From Pseudaeromonas sp963677375 (GTDB lineage Bacteria; Pseudomonadota; Gammaproteobacteria; Enterobacterales; Aeromonadaceae): 64,000 nucleotides of DNA. This document shows, one piece after another, positions 8,756 to 18,042 of this stretch; within the stretch, counting starts at the first letter, position 1, and the number at the start of each line of letters is the position of its first letter. Made by a program: the position numbers and the translations under genes. The notes under the pieces are model-generated. The model did not search any database. It was not told the origin of the DNA and was given only the letters and a program-made list of their open reading frames with translations. The stretch is taken from contig CAXXIF010000004.1 in the NCBI GenBank assembly GCA_963677375.2, forward strand, positions 539,247 to 603,246, written 5' to 3'.

Positions 8756-9901
8756 TCAGGATTGTGCAGCCTTGGCTTGCAACTCCTGATCGCTGTCGAT
8801 GTAGCGTTGGGCTATGGTCACAAAGGTCTGCTCAATCTGGAAGAAGGCATCCACCACATCGGGATCGAAATGGCTGCCACGTCCCTGAGCGATGATCTCG
8901 GCGGCCTTGGCATGGGGCATTCCTTCTTTATAGACGCGGCGACTGATGAGCGCATCATAGACATCCGCTAACGCCATCAGGCGCGCCGATAACGGGATCG
9001 CCTCACCCACTAGCCCTTGAGGATAGCCGGAGCCATCCCACTTTTCGTGGTGACCGTAGGCGATCTCCTTGGCCATGTTTAGAAAGTCGACCGACATACC
9101 GAGTGACTGTTCGGCGTGCTCGATTGCCTGCAAGCCGAGTGTCGGGTGACGTTTCATGATCTCGAACTCTTCGGGTTCATAGCGACCAGGTTTGAGCAGT
9201 ATCCGATCCGGAATGCCCACCTTGCCGATGTCATGCAAGGGCGCCGATTTGAACAGCATAGCGATAGTCTGCGCATCCAGGTGGGGGGCAAAATGCGGGT
9301 CTAGACACATGGCCTCGGCCAGTGCCTTGACGTAATGCTGGGTTCGGCGGATATGGTTACCGGTTTCGTTGTCACGGGTTTCAGCCAGCGAGGCCATGGC
9401 TAGTATGGTGACATCTTGGATCGCCGAAATTTCACGGGTTCGCCGGGCGACTTCCTGCTCCAGATAATCACTCTTGCTGCGCAGGAAGTCGGCACTGGCT
9501 TTCAGGCTGAGGTGTGTCTTTACCCGGGCCAGTACGACGGGGGGGCTGATGGGTTTTGTGATGTAGTCAACCGCGCCCAGCTCAAGGCCAAATTCCTCAT
9601 CCTCGACACTAGCCTTGGCGGTCAGGAAGATGATGGGGATGTCCCGGGTCTGTGGTTGCTGACGCAGTTGGCGACAAACCTCGTAACCATCCATCTCCGG
9701 CATCATGATATCCAGCAGGATCAAGTCTGGTCGTGGTTCACTGGCCGCGATCCGCAGAGCTTTTTGTCCCTGATTGGCCACCTTAACCTTGTAGAGATCC
9801 TTGAGCAAAAAACTCATCATGCTCAGGTTTTCCGGGGTATCGTCTACGACCAGAATGGTCGGTTTTTCCAATGGCAACGCCTCATCCATCATCATGATCA
9901 T
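8756..9901 (-). CDS. Response regulator with HD-GYP c-di-GMP phosphodiesterase domain
   Basis: The 381 residues comprise an N-terminal receiver (DDTPENLSMM, phospho-acceptor in LILLDIMMPEMDGYE near 60, FLTAKA, TKPISPP) and a C-terminal HD-GYP domain with HDIGKVGIPDRIL and HHEKWDGSGYPQGL, i.e. complete metal and GYP motifs. This is the RpfG-like arrangement that hydrolyses c-di-GMP in response to phosphorylation. Its start overlaps the stop of the hybrid kinase by 4 nt (ATGA), so the kinase is the likely partner. The N-terminus has several Met codons (MIMMMDEA); the exact start is uncertain by a few residues. Confidence 0.9.
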   Translation of the reverse strand: MIMMMDEALPLEKPTILVVDDTPENLSMMSFLLKDLYKVKVANQGQKALRIAASEPRPDLILLDIMMPEMDGYEVCRQLRQQPQTRDIPIIFLTAKASVEDEEFGLELGAVDYITKPISPPVVLARVKTHLSLKASADFLRSKSDYLEQEVARRTREISAIQDVTILAMASLAETRDNETGNHIRRTQHYVKALAEAMCLDPHFAPHLDAQTIAMLFKSAPLHDIGKVGIPDRILLKPGRYEPEEFEIMKRHPTLGLQAIEHAEQSLGMSVDFLNMAKEIAYGHHEKWDGSGYPQGLVGEAIPLSARLMALADVYDALISRRVYKEGMPHAKAAEIIAQGRGSHFDPDVVDAFFQIEQTFVTIAQRYIDSDQELQAKAAQS

Positions 9902-12900
9902 GCCTCCTTTTTCCAGTTTGCGACTATTTCCAGCGCTTGTTCAAATTCGAAATTGCGGATTGCTTCATCCAGCTTCCGTAACCGGTCGGGGGCACTTTGC
10001 TGCAGTTGGGATTGATGTTCATCCAACACATCGAGGGCCTCGGAGTCGTCTTCAGCCAGCAGATGGGCCAGCCGGTCGAGGATTGGACGGATATCGATGT
10101 GAATGGTGTTGTTTTTGTTTTCGCGGTTCCCCTCCCGTCCAGTTCCCAGTGTCGCCGTCAATTGATGACACAACCGGGTTAGCGCGGGTTCGAGTTCGCT
10201 CAACTGCTGGTTGGATTCGGTTTGTTCACGGATCGCTTGCTCCAGTGCGGCCGCCTGGGTTTGCAGCGCACTGGCGCCAATGTTCCCTGCAACCCCCTTG
10301 AGTGTATGGGCTAGCCGTTCTGCGAGGGGGCGATCCTTGGTTTGCAATGCGTCGCGGATCTGCTTCACACAATCGTGCTGTCCGCTGGCGAATTTGCGCA
10401 GCAGATTCAGATAGAGTTGTTGATTGCCCATGACCCGACGCAAACCCAGTTGGGTATCCAGGCCGTCCAGGGGCGGCAGCGGTATAACCGATGGTGACGG
10501 AGTTGGTCTCGCGCTGGCGCGGGGGACTATGGTTGAGGCATCGCTTTGGCGCGGCGGTATCCAGCGCAACAAGGCGGTCCACAGTTGTTCCGGCTCTATG
10601 GGTTTGCTGACAAAGTCATTCATCCCGGCGGCCAGACACTGCTGGCGGTCTTGCTCCATGGCGTTGGCGGTCATCGCCACGATTGGCAGTTGGGCCCACT
10701 GCGGCTGTTCGCGCACTCTACGCGTTGCCGTCAGGCCATCCATGACGGGCATCTGCATGTCCATCAGGACCAAATCGAACGTGCTTTGTTGCAGGCGGTC
10801 CAGTGCCTCCTGGCCATTGCCGGCTATCTCGACACTGAAACCGGCTCCGGTTAACAACTCATGGGCTACCTCCTGATTGAGCTCATTGTCTTCAACCAGC
10901 AGCAGACGAGCCCCCTGGATTGTCGGCAGGGCCTCTTCGGCACCCGCAGCATGGCGTTGCCCAAGGCGATCCCGCCCTGCGGATAAACCCTCGTGACCGG
11001 CCCGCAATCGCATGGCGGTATCAAACAGTAGCGAGGGTGTCACTGGCTTGGACAGGTGTGCGGCTATGACAGTAGCGTCGTGTGCATCGACGGGCGTCGT
11101 GTATTCGCTACGGTGCAATACGACCACAGACGGAGGTTCTGAGAGTGACATGTCGGCCAGTTGTTGCGCCATCTGTTGTCCATTCATCTGTGGCATCTCG
11201 TCATCGACGAATACCAGTTCGATCGGATTTGAGGCCATGCTCTGCCGGATCTGCTCCACCGCAGTGACGCTATCGGTGGCAATCGAAACAACAAAGCGCA
11301 TGGCGGTCAGCATGTGGGTGATGGCGTCCGCCGTTTTGGGGTTGCCATCCACGACCAGCGCATGGGTGCCACGCAAGTCGAGACTCGGTTGCAGGCTGTG
11401 CGACAGTTGTTCGGCGGTTGCCGGTTGCAGCAAAGCAGTAAACCAGAAGGTACTGCCAGCGCCGAGACGGCTGCTCACACCCACTTCACCCTGCATCATC
11501 TCGGCCAGTATCCGCGAAATAGCCAGACCGAGCCCGGTGCCGCCATACTTGCGAGTCGTCGAGGCATCGGCTTGCTGGAAGCTGTTGAATAGTCGTCCCA
11601 TCTGCTCTTCACTCAGGCCGATACCGGTATCATGCACGGCAAAATAGAGCAAGAGCCCCTCGTTGTGGGTTTCGTCGAGCCGGATCTCGAGGCGAATATC
11701 CCCCTGTTCGGTGAACTTGACGGCGTTGCTCATGTAGTTAATCAGGATCTGGCCGAGACGCAATTCGTCACCCACCAGCTCGTAAGGAACATTGGGTGCA
11801 ATGTCGATGATGAATTCCAGCCCCTTCTGATGAGCCTTTTCGGCCGTCAGATCGATCAGATCATTCAACAAATCGTTCAAGGCAAATGGCTGGGGATTGA
11901 GTGCCAACTTGCCGGCCTCAATTTTGGAGAAATCGAGAATATCGTTGATCACCCCGAGCAGGTGACGTCCAGAACGGTGGATTTTGTCGACAAAATTATG
12001 CTGACGTTTATCCAGATCTGATTTTTGCAGCAGGTGAGTTAGCCCAAGGATCGCATTGAGCGGTGTGCGGATCTCGTGGCTCATGTTGGCTAAAAAGTCG
12101 GATTTGACCCGTGCGGCCTCTTCGGCCAACTCCTTGGCGGACGCCAGTTCAGCTTCGGCCTGTTTTTGCGGGTTGATATCGACAAAGGTGCCCACCAGGC
12201 CTCCGGGCTGGCCATTGGCCTTGCTGAACCCAGCTACCCAATACAGTGTCTGGTGGATAAGACCATCAGCAAAAGGGATCGGCATTTCGCGCTGGACTGT
12301 GCTGATTTCCTGGATGATGCGTTCATCTTCTTGCTGATACAGGATACGGTCTGCTGCGGGCAAGTAGTCCAGATCCAGCACCTGCTTGCCGATCAACTGC
12401 TGGGTATCGATGCCGAAGACCTCGCCATAGGCTTTGTTGAAACCGGCAAAGCGGCAGTCCGCACCCTTAAAAAACAGCGGATAGGGGATGGTATCCATCA
12501 GCACTTGCTGGAACTCCAGCTGGTCGGCTAACGCCTGCTTGGCTTCCTGCTCTGCGGTGACGTCGAGCCAGTAGCCGTTCCAGACATACTCTCCCTCCTG
12601 CAGCTGGGTTACTTCGGCGCGAGTTTCAATCCAGCGGATCTGCTGGTTGGCATCATAGATCCGGTACAACAGTTCACGGCGGTTAATTGTCGACAGCCGG
12701 GATTGCAGGGCCTGACGAGCCATCTCCACATCATCTGGATGCACCCGTTGCCAGCGGGCATCCGGATTAGCCATCAGGGCCTGGCTGCTCAGGCCCCAGA
12801 TCTGTTCAGCCCGGCTACTGATAAAACTGAATCGATCATCCTCCCCAGTTCGTACTTCGAAGCGGAATACCGCACAGGGCAGAGATTCGGTGATCTCGGT

Positions 12901-14301
12901 GATCAGCCGCCTCGACCATTCGGCGGCTTCGGTGATCTCCTGCAGCTCCCGGGTTCGGGCCTGGATCTTCTCTTCGAGAGTGCTGTTGATATGTTCCAGG
13001 GATGAGGTGGCATCCAGCAAATTGCGCCGCATCAGCTCCTGGGCGCTGACCAGCGCCTTGAGCTCACTGATACTGCTTTGCACCTTGACCGAGGCCTGAA
13101 GATCCATGTTGCCAATGCGGCGGCTTTCACGGACCAGCGCATGGAGTTGGCTCGCAATCCGTCGGGCGGCTGGCACCACGATAAGGGCTGCCAGCGACAA
13201 GGAGATCAGCAGCATGGTCAGAAATAACCACCGCGCCTTGGCGCCCAGCAATAAAAAATCCTGTCGTGGGGCGTAAATGCCAATCCAGATGGTCTTACTT
13301 CCCAGAAGCAGGGGACGGAACTGGCTGAACCAGTTTTGACCCGTTGAAAGGCGAACACTCTGTAACTCACGTTTGGGTTGGCCAGCTTGCTGCCAGATTT
13401 GCGTGCTTTCCATGACGGCTGGATGGCCGGACTTTAGTACGGAATCAAATAACTTGGGGACGTCATAGCCGTTTTTCAGACCATCCGCCAGCATCTGCTG
13501 GGGGCGAGCCAGGAGGTGCAACTGATCGTCAAACAGCACCGCAAAACCATGAGGGCTGACTTCCAATTGACTGGTGTAATGGGAGATGTCCTGCAGCTTG
13601 ATATCCAGAGCAATGATGTAGTGCTGACCATCAAACGCCCGGAATTGCTGGCTGATGGTCACCCCAGGCTCTCCGGTGGTATAGAACAGATAGGGCTGTG
13701 TCCAATGGATATGGTTCTTGTCGGCATGGCGACTGGCAGCCTGGAACCAGGGACGGGTCCGGGCGTCATAGCCGGATTGGATCTCTTTGGCTGTCACATG
13801 TTGTAGCTGATTGTCCCAGGTCAACTGCTGAACCTGATTGACGTTGCCTGCAGGATGGCTAATACGGTTGAAGGGTTGGCCACGGTCGTCTCGCATCACC
13901 AGCAACTCGGTCCCATCAAGCCGGGCAATATGAATTGATGAAATGTTGGAATTGTTGTCAATAAATGGCAGGAAAAAGCTATTGAACTCGGCAATTTGTT
14001 GTCGTTGCGGAGGCCATGCGACGTCGTTTACACCCTCTTGTTCCGCGAAGAGAATATTGTGTTCGAGTACTCCCCGGATCGTAGACAAGATGGTGTCTGT
14101 GCCGCGCGCCAACTGCACTATGCTCGCCTCCATCTCCGAGGATGCCTGCTGCATCTGGGCGTTGGCCACCCGCTCCATAGTGGGTTGGATCAGCAGGACA
14201 TAGATGCCAAAGCCGAACAGCAGCAGGGCACTGAGCACTATGCCGAAGGCCCGTGTCAGCATCATGTGCAAAAAAGAGGAATGGGCGCGGAACAGAGCCA
14301 T
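9898..14301 (-). CDS. Large hybrid sensor histidine kinase (Cache, PAS, HisKA, two receivers, HPt)
   Basis: The 1467 residues contain TM1 (about 17-37), a large periplasmic Cache-like sensor, TM2 near 355-378 and a coiled linker. Two PAS domains follow (FRFEVRTGEDDRFSF; FQQVLMDTIPYPLFFKGAD), then HisKA with the phospho-His near 740 (FLANMSHEIRTPLNAI) and an ATPase (DTGIGLSEEQ, KYGGTGLGLAIS). A first receiver has VDDEMPQMNG near 1033, a second has LVLMDMQMPVMDG near 1180, and an HPt has AHTLKGVAGNIG near 1332. About 80 residues follow the HPt and are unusual for the class. It is a BarA-like phosphorelay kinase, coupled by a 4-nt overlap to the HD-GYP regulator, so c-di-GMP breakdown is the likely output. 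AAGGG precedes ATG 14301. Confidence 0.92.
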   Translation of the reverse strand: MALFRAHSSFLHMMLTRAFGIVLSALLLFGFGIYVLLIQPTMERVANAQMQQASSEMEASIVQLARGTDTILSTIRGVLEHNILFAEQEGVNDVAWPPQRQQIAEFNSFFLPFIDNNSNISSIHIARLDGTELLVMRDDRGQPFNRISHPAGNVNQVQQLTWDNQLQHVTAKEIQSGYDARTRPWFQAASRHADKNHIHWTQPYLFYTTGEPGVTISQQFRAFDGQHYIIALDIKLQDISHYTSQLEVSPHGFAVLFDDQLHLLARPQQMLADGLKNGYDVPKLFDSVLKSGHPAVMESTQIWQQAGQPKRELQSVRLSTGQNWFSQFRPLLLGSKTIWIGIYAPRQDFLLLGAKARWLFLTMLLISLSLAALIVVPAARRIASQLHALVRESRRIGNMDLQASVKVQSSISELKALVSAQELMRRNLLDATSSLEHINSTLEEKIQARTRELQEITEAAEWSRRLITEITESLPCAVFRFEVRTGEDDRFSFISSRAEQIWGLSSQALMANPDARWQRVHPDDVEMARQALQSRLSTINRRELLYRIYDANQQIRWIETRAEVTQLQEGEYVWNGYWLDVTAEQEAKQALADQLEFQQVLMDTIPYPLFFKGADCRFAGFNKAYGEVFGIDTQQLIGKQVLDLDYLPAADRILYQQEDERIIQEISTVQREMPIPFADGLIHQTLYWVAGFSKANGQPGGLVGTFVDINPQKQAEAELASAKELAEEAARVKSDFLANMSHEIRTPLNAILGLTHLLQKSDLDKRQHNFVDKIHRSGRHLLGVINDILDFSKIEAGKLALNPQPFALNDLLNDLIDLTAEKAHQKGLEFIIDIAPNVPYELVGDELRLGQILINYMSNAVKFTEQGDIRLEIRLDETHNEGLLLYFAVHDTGIGLSEEQMGRLFNSFQQADASTTRKYGGTGLGLAISRILAEMMQGEVGVSSRLGAGSTFWFTALLQPATAEQLSHSLQPSLDLRGTHALVVDGNPKTADAITHMLTAMRFVVSIATDSVTAVEQIRQSMASNPIELVFVDDEMPQMNGQQMAQQLADMSLSEPPSVVVLHRSEYTTPVDAHDATVIAAHLSKPVTPSLLFDTAMRLRAGHEGLSAGRDRLGQRHAAGAEEALPTIQGARLLLVEDNELNQEVAHELLTGAGFSVEIAGNGQEALDRLQQSTFDLVLMDMQMPVMDGLTATRRVREQPQWAQLPIVAMTANAMEQDRQQCLAAGMNDFVSKPIEPEQLWTALLRWIPPRQSDASTIVPRASARPTPSPSVIPLPPLDGLDTQLGLRRVMGNQQLYLNLLRKFASGQHDCVKQIRDALQTKDRPLAERLAHTLKGVAGNIGASALQTQAAALEQAIREQTESNQQLSELEPALTRLCHQLTATLGTGREGNRENKNNTIHIDIRPILDRLAHLLAEDDSEALDVLDEHQSQLQQSAPDRLRKLDEAIRNFEFEQALEIVANWKKEA

Positions 14302-14395
14302 GGCAAACCCTTGCGAACGAAAAGATGATGAGTTGAATCTATCAGGTCTTCATGAGTCTGGCAGCTGACAATGACGAAATCTGTTGAGCTGCTCC

Positions 14396-15109
14396 TCAGA
14401 CCTCATTCGGTGGTGATAAGGGGCGGCTTCTGGTTGCGCCCTTGGTGGCGAGCGTGGCAAAACAATTTTCGAGCGTTTGTAGATAGCGGGCCTTGTCGGT
14501 GTCATAGGGTAGAGGTCGTCCGACATAGGCATCGACAAAAAACGGGATCGGCAACCATTCACCCTTGGGCATGGATTTTCCGAGCCCTTGCAGATAGATA
14601 GGGATCACCGGTATTTCGGGTTGGTTCTTGAGCAGATGCCACAGACCCGGCTTCAGACGGGAGAGTATTTCCGGCTCACCCCGGGTGCCCTCCGGAAACA
14701 GTATGATGATTTGCCCCGCGGCCAATGCCTGCCGACAGTCTGCGAGCGGATCTGAATGTTCGGTTGGGGTTTCTCCTGGCGATGTTGTCGTACTTCGACG
14801 GGATATTTTGCCGCGGACTACAGGTATCAAGCCTAAAAACCAGACCGCAATAAACCGCAAACCCGGGTTTCGGAAGAAGTAATCGGCGGCGGCAACCGGG
14901 CGCACATCGGGAATCCGAGCGAGCGGGAGCAACGTGAGCAGGACCAATAAATCCAGATGGCTGTTGTGATTGGCGATGAGGATGGCGGGTCCCTGTCGGG
15001 GCAGACGCTGGCGATGGCGCACCGTCAACCCCAGCCAGAGTAACACCACGGGCCAAGCCAGCAGCACGACAAATAACCAGCGACACAAGGCGTACATGAG
15101 GGCCCTCAT
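14396..15109 (-). CDS. 1-acylglycerol-3-phosphate acyltransferase family protein (PlsC-like)
   Basis: The 237-residue membrane-associated acyltransferase has an N-terminal hydrophobic helix (about 9-30), the catalytic HX4D motif in NHNSHLD (His48, Asp53), and FPEGTRGEPE for phosphate binding. PlsC-type enzymes acylate lysophosphatidate at sn-2 to give phosphatidate. It overlaps the cdsA stop by one base (TGATG), so phosphatidate made here could feed the CdsA reaction. It is last in the minus-strand phospholipid run; the next gene on that strand starts 94 bp further on. Which acyl acceptor it uses cannot be decided from sequence. Confidence 0.88.
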   Translation of the reverse strand: MRALMYALCRWLFVVLLAWPVVLLWLGLTVRHRQRLPRQGPAILIANHNSHLDLLVLLTLLPLARIPDVRPVAAADYFFRNPGLRFIAVWFLGLIPVVRGKISRRSTTTSPGETPTEHSDPLADCRQALAAGQIIILFPEGTRGEPEILSRLKPGLWHLLKNQPEIPVIPIYLQGLGKSMPKGEWLPIPFFVDAYVGRPLPYDTDKARYLQTLENCFATLATKGATRSRPLSPPNEV

Positions 15110-16035
15110 CAGTAGTAGAAGTAGTACAGGGTGTGGAAATACAGGGGGGCGGTAAAGGTGAGCGAATCCAGTCGATCCAGAATGCCACCGTGGCCCGGCA
15201 GCAGGGTGCCGGTATCCTTGACGCCGATATCCCGTTTCACCGCCGACATCACCACATCACCAATGAAGCCGAAGAGGCCGATCTCCAGACCGATCAGCGC
15301 CGCTCGCGGCAGATCCAGCGGGGTAAACAGCGGGCCGAGTAGCAGGCTGACCAGCAGGGTGGTGACAGCACCACCGAGGAACCCCTCCCAGGTCTTGTTC
15401 GGGCTGACCAGCGGCAGGATCTTGCGCTTGCCCAGGGTCTTGCCCCAGACAAATTGCGCCACATCGTTCATCTGAGTCAGGAACACCAGCAGGAACAGCA
15501 AGCTGGCCCCCGTGATCACACGATCCCCCTTGGCATAGTCCGGCAGTACCAGCAGATAGGCCATATGACTCAGGGAGAAGACGGTGGTCACCAGCCCCCA
15601 GTGCAGGGTGGCGGTGGAGTTGAGGAAGCCCTTGGGGTGGCCGGAGAGTACCAACCGGGTCGGGATCAACAGGAACAGATACACAGGAATGAAAATGATG
15701 AACATGCCGTACCAGGCTTGGACCACCCAGAAATATTGCAGCGGTATGGCGACATAGGCCCAGAAGAAGGCCCAGCGATCCTGCTGGCGATTGGGTGTCA
15801 GACTAATGTACTCCTTGAAGGCCATGAAGCTGACGATGGCCAGCAGCAGGCTGGGCAGTGGTTGCGGGGTCAGCAAGATGGGAACAAAGAAGGCAATGAT
15901 CCAGCACCAGGTGCGAATCCGCAGCAGTATCTCTCCGCGTGCCGGATGGCTGGCCGGAACACGCCAGCGGGTGATGAGATAACCGGCGGCCAGGACGCTG
16001 ATGACCAGAATGATGCCGTAATAGAGAGGGTCCAT
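15109..16035 (-). CDS. cdsA: Phosphatidate cytidylyltransferase
   Basis: The 308-residue polytopic inner-membrane enzyme makes CDP-diacylglycerol from phosphatidate and CTP. It shows SPNKTWEGFLGG and the family signature region KRDIGVKDTGTLLPGHGGILDRLDSL near the C-terminus, with around eight hydrophobic segments. GGAG lies 10 nt upstream of ATG 16035. It sits 22 bp after the CDP-alcohol phosphatidyltransferase gene, whose substrate it produces, and is coupled to the PlsC-like gene. Gammaproteobacteria often have a second housekeeping cdsA, so this copy may be specialised. Confidence 0.93.
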   Translation of the reverse strand: MDPLYYGIILVISVLAAGYLITRWRVPASHPARGEILLRIRTWCWIIAFFVPILLTPQPLPSLLLAIVSFMAFKEYISLTPNRQQDRWAFFWAYVAIPLQYFWVVQAWYGMFIIFIPVYLFLLIPTRLVLSGHPKGFLNSTATLHWGLVTTVFSLSHMAYLLVLPDYAKGDRVITGASLLFLLVFLTQMNDVAQFVWGKTLGKRKILPLVSPNKTWEGFLGGAVTTLLVSLLLGPLFTPLDLPRAALIGLEIGLFGFIGDVVMSAVKRDIGVKDTGTLLPGHGGILDRLDSLTFTAPLYFHTLYYFYY

Positions 16036-16057
16036 AGGGTTGTATGCTCCGTTGCAG

Positions 16058-16696
16058 TTAAACAGTGGGCTTGGTCGATAGAGCCATGCGTAGCCGGTTG
16101 TAACAGGTCCAGACCATCAGGGCGCAGGCCAGGAGCAGCAATGCGTTGACGCCTGTGGTCAGAATGCTACCGAGCAATCCCGAACCCAGAGCCAGACCAC
16201 AGGCACCAACCAGGGTGGCGCGGTCACTCTTGCCCATGGGCCCCTCATAGCGACGGCCGCCACCGATCAACAGACCCGCGACTCCGGCATATTCGGTCAG
16301 TAACGCCAGCCAGATGAAGAGGGCTATGAGTGGAGCCCAAAGTCCAGGCATCAGGGCCAGCGGTACCAATAACGCGGCATCGGCCAGCACGTCCCCCATT
16401 TCGTTGAGTAAACCGCCAAGGCGGCTCTTCTGCCCATAGTCCCGTGCCAATTGGCCGTCGATGGCGTTGAGTGCCATGCGAATAAACAAAAACAGCGGCA
16501 GTCCCAACCATAACCAGCGGGCGAGGGTCTCTTGCTGGCAAAGCAGCACTCCGCACAAAATGCCGCCATAAAGAATGGAGAGCAGACAGGCCAGGCTGGT
16601 CACCTGATTGGCGGTGACGCCCCGATGGGCCAATCGGGCGGTGAGGGGGGCTAACAGCGCCAAAAAGCGCGGCTTGAGTTGATAAACGCTCGGCAT
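16058..16696 (-). CDS. CDP-alcohol phosphatidyltransferase family protein
   Basis: The ~212-residue integral membrane protein contains the complete CDP-alcohol phosphotransferase motif DGQLARDYGQKSRLGGLLNE followed by MGDVLADA (pattern DGxxAR...GxxxDxxxD). The family joins CDP-diacylglycerol to an alcohol such as glycerol-3-phosphate, serine or inositol phosphate; the acceptor cannot be told. ATG 16696 is chosen because AAGGAG lies 7 nt upstream; the open frame extends further but with unrelated residues. Position between lplT and cdsA places it in phospholipid assembly. Confidence 0.88.
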   Translation of the reverse strand: MPSVYQLKPRFLALLAPLTARLAHRGVTANQVTSLACLLSILYGGILCGVLLCQQETLARWLWLGLPLFLFIRMALNAIDGQLARDYGQKSRLGGLLNEMGDVLADAALLVPLALMPGLWAPLIALFIWLALLTEYAGVAGLLIGGGRRYEGPMGKSDRATLVGACGLALGSGLLGSILTTGVNALLLLACALMVWTCYNRLRMALSTKPTV

Positions 16697-16769
16697 AACA
16701 GCTCCTTGCTGGTGGTCATGGACGGACCGGGTCGTGCGACTCGGTCCGCCCGTTTCATCGTGTAGCCGC

Positions 16770-18026
16770 TTAAGCCGCTTCGAGGGCGAGTGCCAATTTG
16801 CGGCCACTCAGGCGATAGCTGATAAACAGCAGCCCCATGATGGCAATCAGTAACACGCCGAAGGCAAAGACCTCCTGTGCCGGATCGAACCACTGGCTGG
16901 CCAGATAGTGCAGGCCGACAAATGCCGCAATCAGCAGGTTCTCGCAGAAGTTTTGCACCGCAATGGCATGTCCGGCCCCGACGCTGGCCTGGCCGCGAGA
17001 CTGCAGCAGGGCATTGAGGGGGACCACGAAACAACCCGCGGCGGCGCCAAGACCAATCAGCAAGGCACCGGCATGCCATAACTCGGTGGCCAGCCCCATG
17101 AACAGCAGGGGAGCACCAATCAACAGACCGGCCCACAAGGCGCGGGGGGCATGTTCCAGACGGATGAAGGTTCCCGCCAGACCGGCCCCGAGGATGATAC
17201 CCACGGAGACCACACCCCCCAGATTGGTGGCCGAACTGGTATCTGTCAGACCCAGCGCGAAGGGGACCCAGGCAAACAGTACCAGCCGCAGGGTCGAGCC
17301 GGAGCCCCAGAACAGGCTGGTGCCCAGCAGCGAGGTCCGGGCTTGCCGATCCCGCAGCAGAGTGACGACGGCACCGGCAAAGTCGCGAACCATCACAGTC
17401 ACCGAAGCCTGCTCCAAGGGGTGAACAATCGGGAGGCGCGGGATCAGCAGTGACAGCAGCACGGCGAGTGCGTAGCAGCCGGTGATCACGGCCAGCAGCA
17501 GTACCAAGGAGCTGTCGGCCAGCCAGCCGCCGCAGACAAAACCCAGCAGGATGGCGACTATGGTCGAGCCTTCCATCAGGCCATTGGCCTTGACCAACTG
17601 CTCGGTACCGCACAACTGGGTGAGAATGCCGTACTTGGCCGGGGAGTACACGGCGGCGCCGATCCCGGTCAGCACATAGGCGATAATCACCCACAAGATG
17701 GTGGCCTGATCACCCTGCAAGGCGATAGTCAGCATGGCGATGCCGGAGACGAGCTTGATGCTGTTGGCCAGCCACATCACCCGTCCTTTGGGCAGGGCAT
17801 CGGCCAGCAGGCCGACGAAGGGAGCCAGAAGAATATAGGGCATGACGAAGCTGCCTTGCAGCAGGGCATCCATGCCTTTTTCCAGCGACAACAGCAGTAC
17901 CAGCTTGATGGCGCCGACCAGAATGGCATTGTCGGCAAAGGCCGAGAGGAATTGGGCAATGAGCACGGCGCTCATGCCGCGGGAGAAGAGCGGCTTGCTG
18001 GCTGTAACAGGGATAGCAGTATTCAT
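16770..18026 (-). CDS. lplT: Lysophospholipid transporter LplT
   Basis: The ~418-residue major-facilitator-type carrier has about 12 hydrophobic helices. It starts MNTAIPVTASKPLFSRGMSA with FLSAFADNAILVGAIKL, a typical LplT opening. LplT flips lysophosphatidylethanolamine across the inner membrane to Aas for re-acylation. ATG 18026 has AAGGAG 7 nt upstream. It lies 16 bp after aas on the same strand, the conserved aas-lplT pairing (separate proteins here, as in E. coli). Confidence 0.93.
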   Translation of the reverse strand: MNTAIPVTASKPLFSRGMSAVLIAQFLSAFADNAILVGAIKLVLLLSLEKGMDALLQGSFVMPYILLAPFVGLLADALPKGRVMWLANSIKLVSGIAMLTIALQGDQATILWVIIAYVLTGIGAAVYSPAKYGILTQLCGTEQLVKANGLMEGSTIVAILLGFVCGGWLADSSLVLLLAVITGCYALAVLLSLLIPRLPIVHPLEQASVTVMVRDFAGAVVTLLRDRQARTSLLGTSLFWGSGSTLRLVLFAWVPFALGLTDTSSATNLGGVVSVGIILGAGLAGTFIRLEHAPRALWAGLLIGAPLLFMGLATELWHAGALLIGLGAAAGCFVVPLNALLQSRGQASVGAGHAIAVQNFCENLLIAAFVGLHYLASQWFDPAQEVFAFGVLLIAIMGLLFISYRLSGRKLALALEAA

Positions 18027-18042
18027 GGCGATCGCTCCTTGA